Positions 21,347 through 28,514 of a stretch of DNA of 64,000 nucleotides are shown piece by piece; within the stretch, counting starts at the first letter, position 1; every line of letters begins with the position of its first letter. Location: contig NZ_JAAZWC010000014.1 of assembly GCF_013185195.1 (NCBI RefSeq), forward strand, positions 62,001-126,000, written 5' to 3'. Below the pieces are notes generated by a model. That model was given only the letters and a program-made list of their open reading frames with translations, ran no database searches and was not told the origin of the DNA. Both the position numbers and the translations under genes were made by a program. Source of the stretch: Saccharibacillus qingshengii. GTDB taxonomy: Bacteria > Bacillota > Bacilli > Paenibacillales > Paenibacillaceae.

Positions 21347-22114
21347 ATGAGTCAAACCCAGCGTGAGGATGGAATCGGACAGGTGCCGGTTACCCGAATC
21401 CTTGGAGTGAATGTGTCGAAGTTGGATATGGCGGGAACCGTAAAGGTTCTCGAACGCGCCGTGGCTTCCGGCAAACCGCATCAGGTCATTACCGCGAACC
21501 CTATCATGATCATGGCCGCACTCGAAAGTGAAGAGAATATGCGGGCCATGCGTGAAGCCGAACTGATCGTGCCGGACGGTGCGGGCGTAGTTTGGGCGGC
21601 GGAAGAGCTCGGGGATCCGGTCGCCGAACGCGTCGCCGGATTCGACCTGCTGCACGAGCTGATGAAACGCGGCGAGCAGCTGGGATGGACCGCCTATCTG
21701 CTTGGCGCGGCGGAAGAAGTGGTTCAGGAAGCGGCGAGCCGGTTACAGAAACAATATCCGAAAGTTCGAATCGCGGGCGTCCGCAACGGTTACTTCGGAG
21801 AAGCGGAGAATGCCGAAATCATCGGGAATATTCGCCAAGCCAATCCCGATCTGCTGTTTGTCGCAAGGGACGCCAAGACGCAGGAACCCTGGATTGCCCG
21901 CCACAAGCATGAACTTGGAGCTGCGGTCATCATGGGAGTAGGTGGAAGTTTTGATGTCATTTCCGGCAAAACGAAACGTGCCCCGGTCTTCATGCAGAAG
22001 ATGAGACTGGAATGGTTCTATCGTTTGGCCAAGGAACCTTCGCGTCTGCCGCGCATGATGGCACTGCCGCGGTTTATGCAAAAAATCAAAAAAGTGAAAA
22101 AAAGCGTCAAATAA
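21347..22114 (+). CDS. tagA: N-acetylmannosaminyltransferase TagA (WecG/TagA/CpsF family)
   Basis: A 255-residue membrane-associated GT26 glycosyltransferase that adds ManNAc from UDP-ManNAc to GlcNAc-PP-undecaprenol. T49 (VITANPIM), the catalytic D77 (VPDGAGVV) and Q179 (TQEPWI) match residues known to matter in TagA. The C-terminal Arg/Lys-rich tail (RLEWFYRLAKEPSRLPRM and beyond) matches the membrane-binding appendage. The loop before Q179 reads FVARDAKTQE where I would expect FVALGAPKQE. It lies 9 bases after csaB in the same operon, and mnaA at 1265 supplies its donor. Confidence 0.92.
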   Translation: MSQTQREDGIGQVPVTRILGVNVSKLDMAGTVKVLERAVASGKPHQVITANPIMIMAALESEENMRAMREAELIVPDGAGVVWAAEELGDPVAERVAGFDLLHELMKRGEQLGWTAYLLGAAEEVVQEAASRLQKQYPKVRIAGVRNGYFGEAENAEIIGNIRQANPDLLFVARDAKTQEPWIARHKHELGAAVIMGVGGSFDVISGKTKRAPVFMQKMRLEWFYRLAKEPSRLPRMMALPRFMQKIKKVKKSVK

Positions 22115-22215
22115 GCAGGGAACTACGGATGAATCCGTATATTCGTGCTGGTATTCGGCCGCGGGGCGCGGTATAATGATTCCCGGTTGAAACACATTGG
22201 AGGTTTGAGACAATC

Positions 22216-23337
22216 ATGGTCATCGTCTATATTCTCGGTTTCGTACTTGCGCTCGGATTGGCTCTCGGTCTGACGCCGTTGGTCAAACGCTTCGCCATCA
22301 AGGTGGGAGCCGTAGACGTACCGAACGCCCGTAAAGTGCATACGCGCATTATGCCAAGACTCGGCGGACTTGGGATTTTTCTCGCTTTTGTCATCGCGCT
22401 GCTGGCCGTTATGCCTTTCCTTCCGTTCGAATTGTCGCAGCGAGACGGGAACTTCATCAAAGCCTTCCTTGCAGGCGGTACGATCATCGTACTCACCGGT
22501 GCCCTGGACGATCGTTTCGATCTGAACGCCAAACTCAAATTTCTTATTCAGATCGCTGCGGCTTCTGTCGTCGTATTCGGATTCGATATCAAAGTCAATT
22601 TCGTAAATATCCCTTTTATGGATGCTTATTCTTCACTTGAAAACTGGATCGCCATTCCGCTGACCATCTTCTGGATTGTCGGCGTAACGAATGCGGTCAA
22701 CCTGATCGATGGCCTGGACGGCTTGGCAGCAGGGGTATCCGGTATCGCGATCGGCACGATCCTCGTGATGGCACTGATCAACGGCAATCTGCTTGTCGCT
22801 CTGCTCTGTCTTCTGCTGCTCGGCGGGATTATCGGATTTCTGTTCTTCAATTTCCATCCCGCCAAGATCTTCATGGGCGACACGGGCTCCTTATTCCTGG
22901 GATTCAGTCTGGCCATGCTTTCGCTGCTCGGTTTTAAACAGATCGCCGTATTGTCCTTCATCACGCCGCTGATCATTATCGGCGTGCCGCTGTCGGATAC
23001 CTTCTTCGCAATTGTGCGCCGCAAACTTCAGAAGAAGCCGATTTTTGCGCCGGACAAAGGCCATCTCCATCACTGCCTGCGCGAACTCGGATTCAGCCAC
23101 CGCCAAACGGTGCTGATTATCTACGGAATCGCGGCATTCTTCGGAGTCCTGGCCGTCATTCAATCGGCTTCGGCCATGTTCGAAGCAAACTGGGTGACTT
23201 TCGTCGTCATCTGCGTGATGATGTTCTTTATGCAGATCGGTGCGGAGGTCATCGGGCTGGTCGGACAGACCAAGCGGCCCGTTCTGCAGTTCCTTTCCCG
23301 ACTGCGGGTCAAACCGGGAGACCGCACGGAACCTTAA
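22216..23337 (+). CDS. tagO: Undecaprenyl-phosphate GlcNAc-1-phosphate transferase TagO
   Basis: A 373-residue polytopic membrane enzyme of the MraY/WecA family that starts lipid-linked wall-polymer synthesis. Eleven or so hydrophobic helices alternate with the cytoplasmic motifs VHTRIMPRLGGLGIF, TGALDDRFDLNAKLKF, VNLIDGLDGLAAGVS (catalytic Asp pair), AKIFMGDTGSLFLGF and DKGHLHHCL. GGAGGTTTGAG precedes the ATG. It ends with a terminator and links the csaB-tagA cluster to the SLH region. Confidence 0.94.
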   Translation: MVIVYILGFVLALGLALGLTPLVKRFAIKVGAVDVPNARKVHTRIMPRLGGLGIFLAFVIALLAVMPFLPFELSQRDGNFIKAFLAGGTIIVLTGALDDRFDLNAKLKFLIQIAAASVVVFGFDIKVNFVNIPFMDAYSSLENWIAIPLTIFWIVGVTNAVNLIDGLDGLAAGVSGIAIGTILVMALINGNLLVALLCLLLLGGIIGFLFFNFHPAKIFMGDTGSLFLGFSLAMLSLLGFKQIAVLSFITPLIIIGVPLSDTFFAIVRRKLQKKPIFAPDKGHLHHCLRELGFSHRQTVLIIYGIAAFFGVLAVIQSASAMFEANWVTFVVICVMMFFMQIGAEVIGLVGQTKRPVLQFLSRLRVKPGDRTEP

Positions 23338-23372
23338 GCGTTCCTGCTTCATCCATGTAGACATCGCTAACC

Positions 23373-23417
23373 AAAGCTCTGCTTCCACCGATCTCGGCGG
23401 AAACGGAGCTTTTTTTC
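23373..23417 (+). terminator. Terminator after tagO
   Basis: AAAGCTC (23373-23379) pairs with GAGCTTT, with inner pairing around CTTCC/GGAAA, then a T-run up to 23417. Confidence 0.85.
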
Positions 23418-23523
23418 GTTTATCCGACTATTTTGGAAGAATTCAAAAAAATAAGGGGGTTTTTATAACATATTAGAAAGGGAAGGCCGATAAAAAGCAT
23501 AACGAGGAGAAAGGAGCGAGGCT

Positions 23524-23595
23524 TTGGAGATTGATTTGAAGATGTCGTTTCCGATCACTGACAATCGTAAAATAGTTAAGGGGGACATATTTTGA
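23524..23595 (+). CDS. Possible 23-residue leader peptide coupled to the SLH protein gene
   Basis: A TTG at 23524, 7 bases after AAAGGAG, opens a 23-codon frame that ends at TGA 23593-23595. That stop overlaps the TTG start of the following gene by 4 bases (TTGA). The peptide starts MEIDLKMSF and is not signal-like. A second in-frame start (ATG 23542) exists. Placement suggests translational coupling or leader control; it could also be chance. Confidence 0.4.
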   Translation: MEIDLKMSFPITDNRKIVKGDIF

Positions 23596-26500
23596 AAGCA
23601 AAATTTAAGTCATTCATCAGCCTGCTGCTCGCTGCAGCGCTTGTCATAACGCTGATTCCGGGAGGAATGGCACGGGCGGCCGACGTAACGACGAGCTTTT
23701 TCAGCCCGGACGATTCAATGCTGCGCAGCACGGTCCTTTTCAAACTCGATAGCGGTACCAAGCCGAAGCGCGATAACGTGCCGGTCGTAACGAGCGGTAA
23801 CTATTCGGTTAACGGCAGTTATTTCAAAGTAGCCGGTTCTACCCTTTCTGCTGAAGTTCGGCAGTTAAACGAGAATCCGACAACCGGGAATTGGACGCAG
23901 GACAGCTCGAAAGTGACGCCGGGCGTCATCAACGAAGACACGACAAGCCCCGATAATCGCTTCAAAGCAAGCCTTACGCTCTATCCAGGTATGAATATGA
24001 TTACGTTCTCCGGTCAACAAGGCAGCATGACTCGTTCGGAAGTGTTTTACGTCTTGTTCGATCAAGTTGCCTATATCGAAAGCCTGCAGATCCTTGGAGG
24101 CTCCAGCCCGATAAACTTGAATGAAGGTACACAGGTTGTCGTGCCGCTTGAACGCATCACGATGCGAGGCAAGGTTCAGAACTCTACCAGTGTTACAGTC
24201 TCCCTGAACGGAGCAGAAGATCGATCGACTTCGCTATTGGCGGACGGTTCGTTCTTCTCGCCGGAGCTGAAGCTGCTGCCGGGACTGAACAAACTCAAAT
24301 TCAAAATCAAAAACGGCTCGGATAGCATCGTTATCGATCATGAACTTTATTACTATGATGAGACCAATCCGTTCACGTCGCTCGGTTTGAAAGACACCGA
24401 CACCGATATGGATCTGCTGAACGACAAGCCGACCTGGACAGCGACGACAACGCCTACACTTACCGGTCAGGTTCTGATTCCGGATAACGGAAAAGAATTC
24501 AAAGTAGATGGCAAGATCATCGTCGATCCCAATGAGACAGGCAGTGGTCAAGAGGCCACAGTGATTTCGGAAAAGGTGATTCAAGGAACAAGCGGCGTCG
24601 TACCGACTTACCGCGTAGTAACCTTCGAACTGCCGAACATGGCTTTCAAACAAACCAACGGCGTACCCGATTCGCCTACGCAAAACCATGAACTTCGCCT
24701 GACGTACGGAACGACCGTAAACCGCGGCAAAACGTTCAGCTTTACGTACCAACCGGGCCAAACCGTAATCACTGGCTTGTATTATCTGCAAGGGTATCAG
24801 TCCGCTTCGGACCGTGGAGCCAAGAAAGCTCTTAACGGAGCCGAAGTCAATGGCAGCAGCTTCGAGATTGAGGTCGATACGTCCAGTGTTCCGACCACGG
24901 CGTTGGAAGCCAAATACTTGCCGACTGGAGTAGCCGCAATCAATTTGGAACTGATTGAGACCCTTTCAAACACCAAATTCGTATATCGGGTTACCAATTT
25001 CCAGAACGGTACGCAAAATGTTCGTTTCCAATATAAAGATGCTTCGGCGTACAAAGACGTCAAAATTTCGTTCGTATCGAAAAACTACATTTACGTCTCC
25101 AACCTGCAGGACGGGCAGACGTATACGATGAATTCGAGTGAGTCCAAAACGATCATCGTCAAAGGCGAGTATATCGGTTTTGATTTGAATAACAGTTTCT
25201 TCGGAGCGGAAGTATTCGTGAACGGCGTTACGCCGGCATCGGGTTCGGGCTTCAAATCGACCGTGGTTAGCGGCAAAGGTAAATTCTCTCTTTCTCTTGG
25301 CGTTTCCGCGGCAACCGGACCTCTGGTCTTCGGCGAGAACCGGATTGTATTTACGGGCACGGGCAAAGACGAAAAAGGAATCGGCCGCGAGATTCGGAAA
25401 GAACTCCGAATCTATGTGGTTGATGAGAACGTGTCCACCGTATCGAACTTCATTCCGGCATCCAGTAACAACCGTATCGAGCTGCCTACAGGCCAGTTCT
25501 CCGCGGAAGACCCAAATATAGCTAAAATGTTCAACCTGACGACAGACTTCATCTACAACGATAACAAGTATACGACGAGCCTCAAACAGCATGATCTTGT
25601 GGCGCGGGGCAGCGGCGCTGCTCAGTTGGTTATCAGCCAGGGAACTAAGCAGGTCTTTACTCTTCCTATCCCAAGTGACAGTAACAGCGCGCAGGGAACC
25701 GGGAACTTTGTCTACGACGGCAAAACGTACGTGTACGAGTTTGCGGGAAGCCAAAAAGATTTCGTTCTGCGCGTACGTGATCTGCTGTCCGAAAATCCGG
25801 GAAGTTACTTCTATACCCTGGATCTGATCAACGATACGGGAGCGAAAACGAGCCAAAAGATCGAAATCGTACGTGAAGTCAGCGCGTATCGCCTGTTGGC
25901 ACCTCAGCCTAGCGTAGACGACAAATACGTCGTAACACGCAACTACATCCACTTCGATATTGAAGCGGAAGGGGCGACTTCCGTAAAGTTCGGCAAAGAA
26001 GAAGCACTCAAACGTCCTGACCTGGGCAAAGACCGTTTCACTTACGATTACGTGGGATTGAAGCAGGATAAGTCCACGACGATCAAATTCACGATCGAGC
26101 AAACGGGCGGCAAAATCAACGGCCAAGTCGACGTGTACTATACGGGCACTGTAGCGGTCGATGCCGCTTATATGGCACCGAAAGTCGCAGCCAAGTACAG
26201 TGTATTCAACAAATCGCTGGATCTCAGCTTACCGAAAGGGACCGTACTGGAATCCACCACACTGAACGGAATTACCAAGTATTATCCGGATACGAAGCTG
26301 ATGTTCGGTATTGCCGATCCAACAGATGGCGTCGTAGAACGTCGCAACGACTACGGCAACCTGATCGGCTTCCCGGGGATCGGCCTGACAACAGCGGAAA
26401 CAAACCTGAAGACATGGAGCATTCCGGACGAATACCTGCTGCGCTTCAACTCTCAAGAAAGCGTTCGGAATTTCACCCCGGTATCGAACGTCTACTGGAT

Positions 26501-27446
26501 CAGCGGCGGATTAGGCGAAAGAGGCAACCAAGGTCAATCGGATTACATTCCTCCAACGAATGGCCTGGCTCCATATTCGGTATCTGGTTTGTTCGGAGAT
26601 CCGGCGATGTCTTCGGAGCGGATCGTTACGCCTTCGCAGCGCGGTGAACTGACACTTGCTTATAATAAAAACGTTGTTGAAGACGCCGGTACGACGATCT
26701 CGGTCTTTCATTACGGAGCGGATAGACAATGGAAAAATATCGGCGGCGACGTCGATGCCAAGAAACATACCGTCACCGTACCATTTGACGACTTCGGTTA
26801 TTACAAAGTCGTCAAGCTCAGCCGCAGCTACACGGACGTGACTAACCATGGTTGGGCACGGAACATTCTGAACGGCATGTATTCCAAAGGCTTGATGAAC
26901 AACCTGAGATTCGATCAATTCGGTACAGATGACCAGACGACGCGCGGCGAGTTCGCAACGCTGCTCGTCAAAGGACTGCAGCTGCCGCTTAACTCGGGCG
27001 GCAAACAAACCTTTGTCGATCTGGTTCCGGGCGCTCAATCCTCGACTTGGGATTACTCGCATATCGAAACGGCAGCTCGCGCAGGGATTGTCAGCGGCTT
27101 GACTGACGGAGTGTTTGCTCCGGATCAACCGATTAACCGCGAGCAGGCTGCGGTCATGATCACCCGTGCGCTCAAGCTCAAGACCGATGCCAACGGCGAT
27201 AAGCTCAAAGCTAAAGCGGCCAAAGCCTTCCTGGATTCGACCAAAGCAGATAGCTACTCGCTGCCGTCAATCATGGCCGTAAACAGTGCCAAGATCATGT
27301 CGGGCGCAGCGGTAACTGTCCCAGGACAGAAGCAAGCCAGCTTCAATTTCAACCCGAAAGCCAATCTGACTCGTGCGGAAGCTGCGAAAATCGCGGTAGC
27401 ACTGCTCCAGAAGAGTACCAGCATCTTCCCGAAAAACTTCAGCTAA
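23592..27446 (+). CDS. Secreted SLH-domain surface protein (C-terminal SLH)
   Basis: A 1284-residue exported protein. Residues 1-29 form a signal peptide ending in MARAAD. The long middle is beta-rich and repetitive, with Ig-like or adhesin-like segments (repeats of LNGxxVxxxSF type and FxYxPGQTVI). The last 200 residues hold three SLH repeats: YTDVTNHGWARNILNGMYSKG, FVDLVPGAQ...ETAARAGIVSG with REQAAVMITRAL, and a third, more divergent copy ending LTRAEAAKIAVALLQKS. SLH domains bind pyruvylated cell-wall polymer, supplied by the csaB cluster upstream. The start is TTG at 23592 behind AAGGGGG (23578-23584). Whether it is enzymatic or structural is not visible. Confidence 0.88.
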   Translation: MKAKFKSFISLLLAAALVITLIPGGMARAADVTTSFFSPDDSMLRSTVLFKLDSGTKPKRDNVPVVTSGNYSVNGSYFKVAGSTLSAEVRQLNENPTTGNWTQDSSKVTPGVINEDTTSPDNRFKASLTLYPGMNMITFSGQQGSMTRSEVFYVLFDQVAYIESLQILGGSSPINLNEGTQVVVPLERITMRGKVQNSTSVTVSLNGAEDRSTSLLADGSFFSPELKLLPGLNKLKFKIKNGSDSIVIDHELYYYDETNPFTSLGLKDTDTDMDLLNDKPTWTATTTPTLTGQVLIPDNGKEFKVDGKIIVDPNETGSGQEATVISEKVIQGTSGVVPTYRVVTFELPNMAFKQTNGVPDSPTQNHELRLTYGTTVNRGKTFSFTYQPGQTVITGLYYLQGYQSASDRGAKKALNGAEVNGSSFEIEVDTSSVPTTALEAKYLPTGVAAINLELIETLSNTKFVYRVTNFQNGTQNVRFQYKDASAYKDVKISFVSKNYIYVSNLQDGQTYTMNSSESKTIIVKGEYIGFDLNNSFFGAEVFVNGVTPASGSGFKSTVVSGKGKFSLSLGVSAATGPLVFGENRIVFTGTGKDEKGIGREIRKELRIYVVDENVSTVSNFIPASSNNRIELPTGQFSAEDPNIAKMFNLTTDFIYNDNKYTTSLKQHDLVARGSGAAQLVISQGTKQVFTLPIPSDSNSAQGTGNFVYDGKTYVYEFAGSQKDFVLRVRDLLSENPGSYFYTLDLINDTGAKTSQKIEIVREVSAYRLLAPQPSVDDKYVVTRNYIHFDIEAEGATSVKFGKEEALKRPDLGKDRFTYDYVGLKQDKSTTIKFTIEQTGGKINGQVDVYYTGTVAVDAAYMAPKVAAKYSVFNKSLDLSLPKGTVLESTTLNGITKYYPDTKLMFGIADPTDGVVERRNDYGNLIGFPGIGLTTAETNLKTWSIPDEYLLRFNSQESVRNFTPVSNVYWISGGLGERGNQGQSDYIPPTNGLAPYSVSGLFGDPAMSSERIVTPSQRGELTLAYNKNVVEDAGTTISVFHYGADRQWKNIGGDVDAKKHTVTVPFDDFGYYKVVKLSRSYTDVTNHGWARNILNGMYSKGLMNNLRFDQFGTDDQTTRGEFATLLVKGLQLPLNSGGKQTFVDLVPGAQSSTWDYSHIETAARAGIVSGLTDGVFAPDQPINREQAAVMITRALKLKTDANGDKLKAKAAKAFLDSTKADSYSLPSIMAVNSAKIMSGAAVTVPGQKQASFNFNPKANLTRAEAAKIAVALLQKSTSIFPKNFS

Positions 27447-27473
27447 GCCTGCTCTTACGGCGCTGAAGACTCG

Positions 27474-27514
27474 AAAAACCCGAATCCGGCTGTAGGCCGG
27501 GTTCGGGTTTTTTT
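27474..27514 (+). terminator. Terminator after the first SLH gene
   Basis: AACCCGAATCCGGC and GCCGGGTTCGGGTT pair with one G-U around a short TGTAG-type loop, flanked by AAA and a seven-T run. Confidence 0.95.
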
Positions 27515-27614
27515 GTCGGTTTTGGGAGGTCTTCCAATAAGATTTTGTGTTTTGAGTCGTTTTGCGTTAAAATAGCGAATAACAATACTTACTGTGAAGG
27601 TGGATAACGTTACG

Positions 27615-27956
27615 ATGAAACCGATTAAGTCAAAAGCACAGATCGATTACTTAAAAGCCAAAACGAAATTCGAAGAGCGCTCCAAAATACTGGAAGCTCG
27701 AGTAGCCGAAGAACAGAAGACGGCAGAAGTGGAACAGGAACTCATGGAGAAACTGGTGATCGAGACCGGCTTCCACAATGCGTTCAACGACCTGTCCGAA
27801 GCCGAGAGCGAATTGATCTCCTGGTCGCACGCGACCATCAAGCACGATAAGACATACAAAGACAACAAGAGACCGATCGACGAAATGTACGAGAAGCTGG
27901 ATGTCGATCCGCAGATGCGTGCAAGAATCATCCAGCTGGCGCTTCGCATTCGTTAA
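27615..27956 (+). CDS. Hypothetical 113-residue helical protein
   Basis: A small, highly charged protein with no signal peptide or membrane segment. Residues 5-50 look like an amphipathic coiled coil (repeated K/E pairs, KTKFEERSKILEARVAEE), followed by a second helical part with ELISWSHATIKHDKTYKDN. I do not recognise the family. The ATG at 27615 follows AAGGTGG (27597-27603); a GTG at 27594 is in frame without a ribosome binding site. It is flanked by terminators on both sides, so it is transcribed alone between two S-layer genes. Confidence 0.65.
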   Translation: MKPIKSKAQIDYLKAKTKFEERSKILEARVAEEQKTAEVEQELMEKLVIETGFHNAFNDLSEAESELISWSHATIKHDKTYKDNKRPIDEMYEKLDVDPQMRARIIQLALRIR

Positions 27957-28015
27957 GACCAGCGTCTTTTCGAATCCGATTCTTTCTATAATAGTAGAAG
28001 AATACGCACAGGGAT

Positions 28016-28044
28016 AAAAAGCGTCGAATTACGGCGCTTTTTTT
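28016..28044 (+). terminator. Terminator after the 113-residue protein gene
   Basis: AAAAAGCGTCG and CGGCGCTTTTT form an 11-base-pair stem with one G-U and an AATTA loop, followed by more T. Confidence 0.9.
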
Positions 28045-28271
28045 GTTTATAAAAAAGTCTGCCGGTTTAAATAAATGAGTGGACATCCTTGACGCACATA
28101 AGGTTTTGAGTGTTTTTTAAAAAAAGCAAAAAAGTTTTTAAAATGTCGCAACTTTATTGTAACCTCATACGTCTAAATCAATGAGTGTCAAAACAAGGCG
28201 GTGAAAACCCCTGATTTTCCAAACTTTGGCCGTAAAACCGTAAAGTTGTGTGCGTTTGTGCGAAATTGGAC

Positions 28272-28300
28272 TTTACTAGGGTTAGCGACCAATGTATAAT
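28272..28300 (+). promoter_or_regulatory. Probable S-layer gene promoter
   Basis: TTTACT (28272-28277), a 17-base spacer and a perfect TATAAT (28295-28300). An AT-rich tract lies about 110-190 bases further upstream. Confidence 0.65.
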
Positions 28301-28365
28301 ACGGGAAGCGGGATTGGGTATCCTTTGTTTTGTGCTTACTTATCCGACATCATGGTTTCTATGTT

Positions 28366-28385
28366 TCTGTGATACCCGTCACAGA
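28366..28385 (+). promoter_or_regulatory. CRP/FNR-type palindrome in the S-layer leader
   Basis: TCTGTGA-TACCCG-TCACAGA is a perfect 7+7 inverted repeat containing TGTGA-N6-TCACA, the consensus of CRP and of B. subtilis Fnr. It lies about 60-80 bases after the probable transcription start and just before the -10-like TATACT at 28393, a position suited to repression or roadblock rather than class II activation. It could instead be an RNA hairpin. Confidence 0.5.
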
Positions 28386-28514
28386 CCTGATTTATACTTA
28401 ACATGCTCAACTCTGGAAAGGGGGTGCAATCAGCTAATGAGTATCATGAGCGAATGCGAACCAACTACAGACAAAAAAAACACAGTTACACTCCAAGGAG
28501 GAGAACACAAAGGT

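Larger units (their letters stand above)
28045..28514 (+). other. Long upstream and leader region of the S-layer gene
   Basis: 470 bases without an independent gene. The first part (28080-28160) is very AT-rich with A- and T-runs, the kind of sequence that can act as an UP element or bent DNA. Then come a promoter (28272-28300), a CRP/FNR-like palindrome (28366-28385), a second -10-like TATACT (28393-28398), and two ribosome binding sites serving two in-frame starts (28437 and 28515). The mRNA leader would be about 130-210 bases, as is usual for S-layer genes. Confidence 0.7.
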
